Of a DNA stretch of 64,000 nt, positions 9,735 to 21,900 are shown piece by piece. A program made the translations under genes and the position numbers. Under the pieces are notes generated by a model, which ran no database searches, was not told where the DNA came from, and was given only the letters and a program-made list of their open reading frames with translations. The DNA lies in the NCBI GenBank assembly GCA_032622095.1, contig CP136063.1, forward strand, positions 182,941,956-183,005,955, read 5' to 3'. Source of the stretch: Siphonodentalium dalli. Lineage: Eukaryota; Mollusca; Scaphopoda; Gadilida; Siphonodentaliidae. Within the stretch, counting starts at the first letter, position 1. The number at the start of each line of letters is the position of its first letter.

Positions 9735-11372
9735 CCTATGTATGGAGCCCCGGAGGTGACATCCGAATTTTTTATTTTAAGTCGTGGCCACGAGAATAAA
9801 GTCGTGGCCACGAGAATATGAAGTCGTGGCCACGAGCATATGAAGTCGTGGCCACGAGAATATGAGGTCGTAGCCACGAGACTACGAAGTCGTGGGCACG
9901 AGAATAAAGTCGTGGCCAAGAGAATAAAGTCGTGGGCACGAGAATAAAGTCGTGGCCACGAGCATAAAGTCGTGGCCACGAGAATAATGTCGTGGCCACG
10001 AGAATATAGTCGTGGCCACGAGAATATGAAGTCGTGGCCACGAGAATATGAAGTCGTGGCCACGAGACTATGAAGTCGTGGCCACGAGAATAAGGTCGTG
10101 GCCACGAGAATAAAGTGGTGGCCACGAGAATAGAGTCGTGGGCACGAGAATAATGTCGTGGCCACGAGAATAAAGTCGTGGCCACGAGCATGAAGTCGTG
10201 GCCACGAGAATAATGTCGTGGGCACGAGAATATGGAGTCGTGGCCACGAGAATAATGTCGTGGCCACGAGACTATGAAGTCGTGGCCACGAGAATATGGT
10301 CGTGGCCACGAGAATAAAGTCGTGGGCACGAGAATAAAGTCGTGGCCACGAGAATAAAGTCGTGAACGCAAGAGAATAATGACTAATGTCGTGGCCACGA
10401 GAATAAAGTCGTGGTCACGACTTCATAGTCTCATGGCCACGACTCCATATTCTCGTGGCCACGAGTTCATATTCTCGTGGCCACGACCATATTCTCGTGG
10501 CCACGAATTTATTCTCGTGGCCACGACATTATTCTCGTGGCCACGATTTTATGCTCGTGGCCACGACTTTATTCTCGTGGCCACGACATTATTCTCGTGC
10601 CCACGACCATATTCTTGTGGCCACGACTTCATAGTCTCGTGGCCACGACTTCATAGTCTCGTGGCCACGACCATATTCTTGTGGCCACGACTTCATATTC
10701 TCGTGGCCACGACTTTATGCTCGTGGCCACGACTTCATAGTCTCGTAGCCACGACTCCATATTCTCGTGGCCACGAGTTCATATTCTCGTGGCCACGACC
10801 ATATTCTCGTGGCCACGACTTTATTCTCGTGGCCACGACATTATTCTCGTGGCCTCGACTTTATGCTCGTGGCCACGACTTTATTCTCGTGGCCACGACT
10901 TCATATTCTCGTGGCCACGACTTCATATTCTCGTGGCCACGACTTCATATTCTCGTGGCCACGACTTCATATTCTCGTGGCCACGACTATATTCTCGTGG
11001 CCACGACATTATTCTCGTGGCCACAACTTTATGCTCGTGCCCACGACTTTATTCTCGTGCCCACGACTTTATTCTCGTGGCCACGACCATATTCTCGTGG
11101 CCACGACTTCATATTCTCGTGGCCACGACCATATTCTTGTGGCCACGACTTTATTCTCGTGGCCACGACCATATTCTCGTGGCCACGACTTCATAGTCAC
11201 GTGGCCACGACTTCATATTCTCGTGGCCACGACCTTATTCTCGTGGCCACGGGCACGACTTCATATTCTCGTGGCCACGACTTCATATTCTCGTGGCCAC
11301 CACTTTATTTTTTCGTGGCCACGACTTAAAAAAAAACATTCGGATGTCACCTCCGGGACTCCATACCTATGA
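9735..11372. repeat. Giant inverted (palindromic) minisatellite with 20-25 bp units
   Basis: Roughly 70 units built on CTCGTGGCCACGAG, itself a perfect 14-bp palindrome, separated by short spacers such as aata, aatatga or cata. From 9778 to about 10415 spacers read in one orientation; from about 10420 to 11333 they read in the opposite orientation, so the array is one large palindrome. Both outer borders carry ggaggtgacatccgaa in inverse orientation (9752 and about 11338), continuous with the outer terminus at 11406. All frames stay open because the unit lacks stops, giving long spurious frames; it is not coding. Confidence 0.9.
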
Positions 11373-11406
11373 ATATGATAAACAAGTAATCTTTTTTGAG
11401 GGGCCT

Positions 11407-11445
11407 AAGCTAAGCTAAGCTAAGCTAAGCTAAGCTAAGGCAAGT
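11407..11445. repeat. TAAGC pentanucleotide array
   Basis: About six copies of taagc directly outside the right terminus of the nested element at 11406. Confidence 0.85.
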
Positions 11446-12283
11446 TCTGAGACTGAATACAGTGAATTTGACAGTTTGAGTCTGAAAGTTTGACAGTGAC
11501 CAGGGCAGGTGACGCTGACGGTGTTCATGTGCTCTAAATAAAGAATAACACTTCATGTTTTTTATATTAAAAACTGACATTTCGCAGATCGGTTAAAATT
11601 TGTCACTCGATTGTTTTTAATTTTCCCGCAAGCCTCGTGTGCAATTAATGGTACGAGATCAATGCTTTGCCTGAACTTTCTACCGGACGCAAAACCGGTA
11701 AAAATGAAATTAACCAGACGATTATATCGGAATAAATAATCTAATTAAATTTATATTAAACTGTTTATTTCTCCAAACATACGCTGCAGTTAATGATTAG
11801 ATAATTGCGTGTTATCCCTAGGTAATAGCAAAACATAATCATCATTAGGTTTCACCCCAAAATGTTCCTTGTGTGATGGGTATCACATCTTCCCACCTTT
11901 CTTGGCCACAAAATTAATGTCCACATTCAGACTTCCTGTCTCGGATTTCTATTTAATTCATCCGCAAAACTATCCCACAAAGAGCTAACAGTTGTAAAAT
12001 CTGACTCCGGAATGGTTAATGTGACATATATATGTATGGATGTCATTATGATTATCAGAGGTAGGGTCTGAGGGAGGGTGATGGGATGTGTGGGCAGGGA
12101 CGTATCTACACTTCCAATGGTGGGTCACGGTGTCTCAAAGGGTGGGGGTGCACATGGGCAGTGACGTCTCTACAAGAGCCGGTAACTTAAGGGTGTGTGC
12201 CTGTGTGGCCATTAGTTATTGATCTGTTGTGTTTTGAATGAGACTCATGTATGGGAGTCCACATTCACATATATTAATAATTG
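11446..12283. other. Intergenic DNA, no gene recognised
   Basis: No exon, RNA gene or clear transposon end was seen. A mildly GC-rich stretch with two gggacgt/gtgacgtctctaca motifs lies near 12095-12180. Confidence 0.35.
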
Positions 12284-12935
12284 TGCTTCAGACTCAGTGC
12301 AATTCAATTGTGCTTAATTGAACAGTGCAATTACATGTATCTTTCCATATATGGCTAAACCTCCTCTATTTAATTAATGAAACAATCCAACTGTATGACC
12401 AAATTCACATTTAATAAATAATTGCGCTGAAGCGTAATTATTGGGTTGTCACATATGATTTTGGATTGATGATCTATATCAAATAATCTACCTAATTCAG
12501 GGGTGTAAGCTTGTAACAATAATTGCGCTTCAGTGCAATTGACATGAATCAAGCTGAATTGCGCTTCAGCGCAATTGGATTGCTCTTCAGTTCAAATATT
12601 AATAAATATGGCACACATTTAATTGGAGGCCAAATTCACATTTATAAATATTTGCGCTGAAGCAATTATAAGCTCAATCCAATTGTGCTGAAGCGCAATT
12701 CATTCCATTATATTCATAACTTCATAAGCTTAAGCACACCCCCCCCCCCCCCTTTCCAGATGACTATAGCTCTAGCCAGAAGTTGTTTGGTTATTTCAAT
12801 ATTACTCAATTATATAGGCTACGGTACCAGTAATGTGTTATTTTATTTTAGTGCAATTGGATTATGCTCCAGTAGCCTGTACAATTCAATTGCGCTTCAG
12901 TGCAATTACTTTTAGTATAAATAAATGTGAATGTG
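12284..12935. repeat. Cluster of short palindromes of type AATTGCGCTGAAGCGCAATT
   Basis: At least seven diverged copies of a 20-22 bp dyad (aattgcgcttcagcgcaatt and variants) are dispersed in AT-rich DNA; a C17-C18 tract lies at about 12739-12756. A second cluster of the same palindrome lies at 14340-14735. Confidence 0.7.
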
Positions 12936-13039
12936 GCCTCCCGTACATATTTGGCCAAAAACATTTGTAAATGACACAACATTTTTGTTGGATGTAAATC
13001 TAGCAATTTATTTATATTGGCCTGATGTTGTGTCAGGTC

Positions 13040-14270
13040 AAGTTTGAATTTTGGTTCTGCCCGATGATGTTTGTCGGAGTTATGTACCTTTTTCAACTTG
13101 CAAAATGATATTTTTACATCAACATTTTTGTTTCTGTATGATAACTTGAGTTTGGTTTACTTGATAACAAATAAACTTTTTATGTGGCACAGTCATGCTA
13201 AAATACAGGCCAAGTTCGAATTTGGGTGCGGCCCGATGATTTTTGCCAGAGTTGTGCACCTTTTTCAACTTGGAAAATTATATTTTTATACACCCGTTTG
13301 AAGAAAAAAATGGACATATTATGTGATTGGTCCGTCCGGCCAGCCATCTGTCCATCCATTAGCAGTTTTTGTTTCCGGATGATAGCTTTAGTTAGGGTTA
13401 TTTTATCGGAACCAAATTTGGTATGTGAGTTTTCTAGACCAAAATACAGGTCAAGTTCGATTATGGGTTCAGTCCAAATATTTTTGACTGACATGGCTTT
13501 TTTCGACTGTCCAGCATGTATCCTTGTCCACATGATAACTTGAGCAATTTTCAACAGATTTCTTGATATTTGGTATGTGGTTCACATTTGAGAAGACCAG
13601 GTCCAAGTTTGAATTTGGTAACGGTCCGATGATTTTTGATGGAGTTATGCCCCTTATTCAACTTAGAAATCACTGTTTTCTTGTTGTCCGCATGGTAACT
13701 TGAGCAATAGAAATCACTCTTTTCGTGTTGTCCGCATGTATGTTGAGCAATATTCAACAGAATTTCTTGATATTTGGTTTGTAGTTCACATTTGAGAAGG
13801 CGCTGGCCAAGTTCGAATTTGGTCTTGGTCCGATGATTTTTGATGGAGTTTTGCCCCTTTTTTTTTACCTAGAAATCGCTGTTTTTTTGTTGTTTGCATG
13901 GTAACTTGAGCAATATTCAACAGAATTTCTTGATATTTGGGGTATGTGGTTCAAACTTGAGAACATGCAGGCAAAGTTCGAATGATATCTGACGGAGTTA
14001 TGCCCCTGTTTTGACTTAGAAAGCGCTGTTTTCCGCATAGTAACTTGAGCAATATTCAACAGAATTTCTTAATACTTGGCATGTGGTTCTCATGTGAGAA
14101 GATGCAGGCCAAATTCTATATTTTTCCATTTAGAAATAACATTTGTGTTGTCTCAATGATAAATTGAGCATTCTTCAAAAGAATCTCTTGACACTTGGTT
14201 AGTGGCTCACCTTTGAGAACATGCAGGTCATCGTCTACTTTGAGTCAAATTTTGCCAGAATTTGAATTAT
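13040..14270. repeat. Diverged tandem repeat array with units of about 150-200 bp
   Basis: Repeated blocks carry caggccaagttcgaatttgg, then cggtccgatgatttttg, then gttatgccccttttt, then gtaacttgagcaat and ttgatatttggtatgtg. Six to seven units are visible. It is the same style as the arrays at 20505-20720 and 33955-34745. No genuine gene is seen. Confidence 0.7.
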
Positions 14271-14339
14271 TTAATTGTTCTTAAAATAGCCAACATCCTA
14301 AAAGCCACCTCATTTCTGGGGACGTGGAGTCTGTGACTT

Positions 14340-14735
14340 TTTATTAATAATTGTTCTGAAGTGCTATTCAATTATGCTGAAGTGCAATCCAATTGTGCTG
14401 CAGCATAACTCAATTGCACAAAAGTAAAGTCAGTTGTGCTGTTTAGAGCAATGAAGTGCAATTATTATTTCTAAATCTCATTCCCCTGCCAGATGACCAG
14501 TAGTATACAAAGCTCTGTAGAAGCCATTTTGAATTGTAAGATCAATTTATCGGTGTACTATTGACTAAGTTAGTTGGGTTATTTCAATAACCATAGAAGG
14601 GGTTAGCCATTACATGTGTAAATAATTGCACTGCAGCACAACTGAATTGTGCTGAAGCGCAATTAGATTATTCTTTAGTACAACTCAATTATGCTTCAGT
14701 ACAACTCAATTACACTTCAGCACAATTAAAAATAA
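14340..14735. repeat. Second cluster of AATTGCGCTTCAGCACAATT-type palindromes
   Basis: More than eight copies of the 20-bp dyad, e.g. caattgtgctgaagcgcaatt near 14645 and tacacttcagcacaatt near 14710. The two clusters bracket the tandem array at 13040-14270. Confidence 0.68.
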
Positions 14736-15423
14736 TAAAAGCGTGGGTCCATATCAGCCAATATCCGTAGTGAATGGTATTACTAGAGATAGATGGACGG
14801 GTTGGTTGATTCCAGGATATAGTAACTCAAATCGTGTTTATCCTGATGCCAGTTCACATCAACAGAGATCGATTTGCGAATATCTTGTCCGATTTCTATT
14901 CGGGATTCGGGTCGACTGAAAACCCCCGACTCGCAGCGCTCTACCTTCACATGACATTTCATAATATCAGTCCAATATTATCAGACCACAGTCAGTTATA
15001 CTCTTTCAGCCAAGGAAATATTCAGGGCTGTTTAGAAACCTGTAATTTAGGTTTGGACTCTCAAAGTCAAGAAACCCAATTGTTCCCAAATTGCTAGTTC
15101 ACAGTATTTTATCAAGTTGAATTTTCCTCTTTTTGAAGGATTAATTACCTAATTCAACAATATACTGTGTAAATATTAAATCTGCAGTTGAAAACAAATT
15201 ATGTCATCTCAAATTATATGGTGATATTTCCATCTGGAAAACAGGTGGCCCCAAAAAAATCTGGATTTTCCCTGCTTTCAGCATAATTTTACTACTGAAT
15301 AATTATTACTACATGATCTTTATTCATTCATATCAACAGCATTACATCATTTAGTAATTTTGTTCCTTGAAAACTGATTAGCTCATTATTTATTGCCCAT
15401 TGTTGCATCAACAAAATTTATCA
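14736..15423. other. 5' flank of the CYB5RL-like gene, no feature recognised
   Basis: AT-rich. A frame at 14834-15097 has no recognisable domain. Promoter or first non-coding exon sequence of the downstream gene may lie here but was not identified. Confidence 0.3.
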
Positions 15424-15636
15424 TACAGTAATGCCCTACATAATTGACTCCTTAACCACAGCAGAATTATGAGTAAATTTTGAGGATTTAGGCAGAAATA
15501 TGGCTTGTTGCCATTCATCGGAAAGCTCTTACTGAGAGCTTTCCGATGAATGGAAACAAGCCATATTTCCGACTAATTCCTGAAAAGTTACCCATAATAC
15601 TGCTGTGGTTAAGGAGTCAATTAGGGCATTACTGTA
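15424..15636. mobile_element. Tc1/mariner-like palindromic MITE, copy A
   Basis: TACAGTAATGCCCTA at the left end and its complement at the right. The two arms, each about 105 bp, are near-perfect inverted repeats meeting at agctctcactgagagct-type centre sequence, so the whole element is one hairpin. TA flanks the CAGTAATGC termini as expected for a TA target. It lies about 140 bp upstream of the CYB5RL start codon. Confidence 0.9.
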
Positions 15637-15775
15637 TGAAAAAATATTGCCATCCAATATATATTATTCATATTAGAAGGTTGGGGGAAAGTATATAGCA
15701 GAAATCTGGATTAATACAAGTTGAGTCTTCTGTCCACTGTCTTTGCCAGGTCATTGATGAAACCGATTTATTTCC

Positions 15776-15979
15776 ATGGAAGAGAATGTTGGACGTTTAA
15801 ACCTTGGTGCAAGTTGCAAAAAAAAACTACCGGACAAACCCGAGCGACCATTAGACAGTGATTGCTGTGGCAGTGGGTGCGTTCCTTGTGTCCTCGATAT
15901 CTATGACCAGGAGTTGATAATCTGGGAACAAGAATGCAAACAGTTGCTCTCTACAGAAGATGGTGAGATTGCTGAGTGT
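15776..15979 (+). CDS. CYB5RL: CYB5RL-like exon 1 (start codon)
   Basis: Begins at ATG in tttccATGG; an in-frame stop lies 18 bases upstream, so the start is fixed unless a 5' exon is joined. The donor is TGT|gtatgt in phase 0. A competing donor at 15963 (gtgaga, phase 1) would break frame with exon 2. Confidence 0.82.
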
Positions 15980-18900
15980 GTATGTATTTTTTTTGTTACT
16001 AGTATGGCCAAATAAATATAGGTTGTCACTACCTTGTTGGTTTCCAAGATCTGTAGTCAGGTTGTGCTACCATCTCTTGGGCATACAGTAATGCCCTAAA
16101 TAATCGACTCCTTAACCACAGCAGAATTATGGGTAACTTTTCAGGATTTAGTCGGAAATATGGCTTGTTGCCATTCATCGGAAAGCTCTCAGTCAATGAG
16201 TCCGTTAGGATAAGGCAATTTGCGGCCCAGAGAAGGTAGCGAGGCTTTTAATAATAATCTCGGCAACCTACAGTGTGAAGATAACCAATTTATCTTACAA
16301 TTCTTTCAATGGAATGTTGAATAAAAGGTACTTCGGCATGGGAACTATGTCGTTTCATGCATGAAATAGCACACCGCTTAGTTGGCATCGTTATGCATAA
16401 ATACAAAATCAGGGTTTTATGATAACAGTGGCCAAATTGCACACTGACCAATCATTTCTGCGATGTGGCAGGTGTTTGTCCACTGTGCTGGAGAGTACGG
16501 CCGCTGTGGCCATCAAATAGCGCTTTTTTCGAGCAACCGAAACACAGACACTCATTTATATCGACATGGACATGTGATTTATCTGAAAATTAACTGGAAA
16601 TCAGTGATGCATGGTGAATTATGAAAAAAATTTAATCTTGTTTCCATTTTTACCAGATTTATGGCAATCAACGCTTTTTTGTTTCCAGATGATAACTTTC
16701 TTTAAATTAGACTGAATAAAATGTTCTTTGTGTAGAAAGTTTTATTTTATGTTCTGTCTGCTAATTGCACCAGTTATGGCCCTTTGTAAGAAAGTACAAT
16801 ATATAGCTCTCATAAATGTAATTTCAAACAATCCAATCATACTGTACCATGCTTAGCAGTACAATCGTTCCCTAATACTATAAGTTTGACTTGACAGGCA
16901 CCCAGTCTATCATCTACTTCATACAGCAAATACAGAATCATAGATATACAGGATGAGACAGGTACCACAAAACTCTTCAAATTCTACCTGGAGCCCAAAC
17001 AGGTGCTCGGGCTCAATCCAGGCCAGCATATTATTGTCAGGTTTGTGAATGGATTTGAACTAAAACCTGATGAAGTATCTACTATATATTTTGAGAACTA
17101 CGGAATATATCGATATATCCATATATATCCTTTATAGACTCGAAAACAGCTCTACCGATTGAGCCCAAACTTCCTATCTAATGGTAAAAAGCCACGGGAA
17201 GTGTCATCAGACCATTCGCGAGCCCGTGCGACCACTCCTTCACCCTCAACTGCCACTGCAATGGGGATTGATGGGTTAATCGCGTGATAATTAATGAGCG
17301 TTTGTATATGACTCGTCGCTATTAAAGAGCGTTTATCTACTTTAGGGAAAATATACGGCATTTGATCGTCTCGGAAACTGGGGATATCAGACGAAAACTG
17401 CTGGGCCGATTGAACCCAATCTTGCCGTGTAAGGGTAAAAAGCCACAGGCAATGCACTCGGACCATTCGCGAACCTGTGCGACCACTCCTTCACCCTTCA
17501 ACTGCCACCGTAATGGGGATTGATGGGTTAATCGCATGATAATTAATGAGCGTTTGTGTATGAGGCGTCGCTATTAAAGAGCGTTTATCTACTTTAGTGA
17601 AAATATACGGCAGGTCAAAACTGGGGATATCGAGACGAAATTTCGTACTTAGGGGTTCCAAGGGACGGGGGAGATTTTCGTCGGGTCAGTTTGTCCGCCC
17701 GATGTGACCTTGACATTGAAACGGGTACCCACAAATGACCTTGGGCGATATCTTGGTAGTCAGCGGTGACATCGATGTGAAATTTGTTATGTATGGTCAA
17801 CTCGGGATGGGAAATATTTTTGTCCGGTTATTTTGTCCACCCAACATGACCTTGACACGGGTACCTGCAAATGACCTTGGGCGATATTTCGGGCATCAGC
17901 GGTGGCAGCGACGTATGGGGTTACCTTGAAAAACAAAAATTAATGGATCAACCAAAGCCATGGGACCAATCCCGCCAGTGGCGGGCTAATCTGCTAGTTC
18001 TATATAAATGGGAAATAAATGTAGTTTGAGTGTGTTTTATTGAAGGGTATAAGCGCTGTGGCTGTTGGGGTATTGTGCTCCAATGGCCACAGCGACATAT
18101 CCCTCAATAAAACACACTCAAAACTACATTCAATTCTTACAGTAATGCCCTAATTAATCGACTCCTTAACCACAGCAGAATTATGGGTAACTTTTCAGGA
18201 TTTAGTCGGAAATATGGGTTGTTGCCATTCATTGGAAAGCTCTCGGAATTCCTGACTAAATACTGAAAAGTTACCCATAATTCTGCTGTGGTTCAGGAGT
18301 CGATTAATTAGGGGATTACTGTATATTTATATAACTTTATCATTATGAATTTATATTATATTATTTTTTTCTTCTGAAATTTGTCTGCAGTTTTGATATT
18401 ATACCATTCAGCACTGTATAATAGCTCAGTTTTCTACCTATGAATTATCAATCGATTGTCTATGGCCGCACACTTAGAGTAGCATTCCAGATATGGAACT
18501 TTTGAATATTCATGAATTCCATATATGGAATGCAACTCTAGAACTTTAACGTGTAGCATTCAAAAAAATGAAACGGGGCTGGATGGATCCAAAATGGCCG
18601 AGACTCAGTGTAAAGGCTTATTGGAATGTTCTATTCTTCAGTTGTGTGGATGTTCAGATAATATAAGAACACGTAGCAGGCTAGCATCACTACATTTACA
18701 TTTGGGGACCTCATTCTGCATGGCCTCATCTGCTATGGGAGACCCAGTCTCACACTTAAGTTCCCAGATGGTGCTGATGGTGATATGAAGCCATTCCAGG
18801 ACACCTCAATTATGCATTGTGTCATCTCACTCATCTGCCAATTTGGGGATATAGACAAACTAAACTAAAAAAGAAAAAGAAACTTTCTAAAGAAAATAAA

Positions 18901-21900
18901 AAACTTGTTAATTTGATAATAGAGATACTTTCCAGAGAAGATGAGGCCTAAGCAGAATGAGGTCCCCAGAGGGCGAATTTAGTGATGCTAGCCCACTGTG
19001 GACCTCATTCTGCAAATTCAAGCACCATATTTTGAGGCCTGAACTCAGTAGCGGAACATCTCCACAAATTGATGAATGGGAATCATGTAACATTCAGCAT
19101 GTTTAAGAAATCAATACATGGCGTATCTGTGCGTGTAGAGAACTGATTGTAGTTTATAAACCCTTTCTATACTAACTGGATTCTGCCATCCGTTATAAAA
19201 GTATGCATTGGAATGGTCTGTTATTCATCTGGAGGGAAGGTTGTTTGTTGAACTTATTATCTGAACACTACTCAGCAATTAGTGTTTAGTGCAGAAAGGG
19301 TTAAACAGAGATGAGTTGTTGTGCGAGGTCTGCATATTAAAATTTCAAGATATCAATATAATACCGAAATTACTGAATATAAATCAGGTCAAAATAATGA
19401 AATTTCAGATTTTAAAGATGCATAATCCTATTAAGCGCCCCTCAATTACTATTTATTTGGGTTCGGGGGGTAAAAAATATTTTATTCGAGTTGAGAAACC
19501 CACCTATCAAAGCTCAAGAGTTATTAGATATCAATTTTTGAAGTCTATTATTTTTCACCATCAAGACTTATTAGTTGCCCAGTAAAAAGTTAACGAGCCG
19601 ACAGTCTCGGACCAAATTGCGGATGAACATGGATAACTCTAAAATCCAGAGGCTTTGTGTTGATAAAAAGGCTAAATAGCGTCCAACAACATGTTGATAA
19701 ATAACACGTTTCGGGCAATTTTGTACTATAATTGACAGTTGTTAGCATTATTTTTGGGCAACTATTGTATTCTGATAACTGAAGCGGCATTTCTAAAAAT
19801 GTTGTTGTAGTTGTTTGAATCTGATTATATGGGGACCATCGAATCGGATTGAGTACCTTTAAAACTGATTTTTTCTTCCAGGGTAAAAACTGATGATGGC
19901 TGCACAATAACTAGGCAGTTTACGCCTGTCGGTGATGCTAACAATGAAGGTGAATTCTCTCTCCTCATTAGGGTAGGTGTCAACATCATGTTTTCATAAA
20001 GCCGTACCATATGGCGTGCGGCACGCAAATAATGCAGATCCACCAAATTGGAACACATAGAGCACAATGATGGCAACCAAACTTGATAATAGTGCGATTC
20101 TCCAGTTACACTTCCACTAGATTAGATATGTGCCCGCAGTTGGCGATGATGCTGTCTGCAAATCGTGTAATTTGCTTGGTTCGCTAGCTGATGTTGGAGT
20201 GATTTTGTTGCTCACATCGATGTAAAATGATGAAGATACAAGGAGTATTCAATATCAAAAAGTACATGTGATTCAACTGTTCAAATCTGGTCAAGATTTA
20301 TTTCTGATGATACAGGAATTGATATGATTTTATGTTTTGGTGGGGGATTTGTGGGTTCTAGCTGTCCTTCCATTCGTCCGTCCTTCCATCCATCCATCCT
20401 TCCATCCATAACAGCTTCGGAGCTCTATATCTCAGTTATCGTCGGCCAGATATGAATGATATTTGGTATGCTCATGAATGAGCATGGGAGAACAGGTTTT
20501 GTCTATTCATTTTTATACGCCCGTTTAAAAAAAATGGAACGTATTCTGTTATTGGTTCATCCGTCCGTCTGTCGTTTGCTTTTTCGTTTCCAGATGATAA
20601 CTTTAGTAAGTCTGAACTGAATGGAATGAAGTTTGGTATATGAGTTTACTAGCCCAAAATGCACGTAAAGTTCAAAATTGGGTTCCGCCCATCAATTTTC
20701 ACCTGAGTTAAGACCCTTGTTGAAATTACCACAGGCATATTTTGCCACGCCCTAGAGATTCTCCTGTTGCATAGTTTTGGACCTTAGAGTGAAAAATGTT
20801 TCTGTGCCAACCTTTGATCCCTGTTATAATAACTCACATTAAAAGATCTTCAGTATTCCCATGTGGTAGCGTAGGCAAACAATATCCACATGCAAAGGAT
20901 TTTGTCCATTCATTTTCTTTGAAGTAATGGCTCTTAAAAAATTAATAAACCTTAGGTCTGAAGTCACCTTTATTGCATTTGTTTAACTAGATTCACCAGG
21001 CATGGTGACCAATGTAGCATGTTGTCGTCTGTACAAATGGCAGCAAGCATGATGTATGTTCAATATGATGTTACAAATTGAGCTTGATAACTACTGGACC
21101 ACAACACTAAGGTCCTGCAAAACTTCAAGATTCTATCTGATTTGCGAATCGGGCTACTGATTCGATTTTTGGATTAAAATATTTTTGAATCACCCTTCTT
21201 GACAATATTCTTGTTGGTGAAAATGAAAATGAAAGATGCCTTGTTCTTAATTTCATATTTAACAAAACGTCTATTAGAATATTAGCCTAACTCACTGTTT
21301 TTGTCTTGTTGCATTGATTTTTAGCTCGATCAACTTGTAAAGTTTGAGCTAATGCCATGGCTTGGTATCCGTCGTCCGTGTGGAGACAAACGTCAAAAAT
21401 TTCCATTAGCACAGGCTACATGTTGGATCATTATGAAATTTGTCATAGCTGTTGACATTGACTTGTAGATGGGAACGAGTCATTTTGGGTCGTTCGGCAA
21501 AACAACATGGCTGCCATCGGCCATCTTGGATTTCAAAATTCAATCCATTAGCACGGGCTACAGGCCGGAGTGTTTGTCTTATCATCATGAAATTTGTTGT
21601 GGATGTTAATATTGACATGTAGATGGGAACAAGTCATATTGGAGTAATTTGGCCATAAAACATGGCTGCCAGCAGCCATCTTGGATTTTACTCTTTGCAT
21701 GACTAAATCCTTTGTCACAGGCTACAGGTCGTACCTTTGGTTGGATCATTGTGAAATTTGTCATGGATGTTAACATTGACATGTAGATGGGAATGAGTCA
21801 GTTTGGGGTCATTCGGCCATAAAACTTGGGACGCTGGCAGCCATCTTGGATTTTTCTCTTTGCAAGACTAAATCCTTTGGAGCTGTCTGCAGGTCGTACT

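Larger units (their letters stand above)
6561..11406. mobile_element. Composite nested element with outer inverted termini and minisatellite core
   Basis: GGCCCCTCAAAAAAGATTAC at 6561 reappears in inverse orientation at 11375-11406, continuing through cttgtttatca. On the right this terminus runs directly into the sequence bordering the minisatellite (ggaggtgacatcc). On the left the matching continuation occurs only at about 9735, so roughly 3.1 kb (about 6595-9735) appears to have split the left arm. TAA lies just outside both ends, a possible 3-bp TSD. The inserted segment contains the MULE-like MITE (7191-7521) and the SGNH element (7723-9715). Confidence 0.7.

Noticed and set aside
9722-11372. 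Long open frames (135-316 codons) on both strands with SWPRLYSRGHD-type repeats
   Set aside because: They are translations of the CTCGTGGCCACGAG minisatellite, open in several frames at once because the unit has no stop codon.
15962-15963. Alternative exon 1 donor (GATG|gtgaga) for CYB5RL
   Set aside because: A better-looking donor by sequence, but it is phase 1 while exon 2 can only be read after a phase 0 entry (an in-frame TGA precedes it).
20375-20415. CCATCCATCC tract as a possible regulatory site
   Set aside because: It is a simple-sequence part of a dispersed repeat leader (compare ccgtccgtccgt elsewhere).
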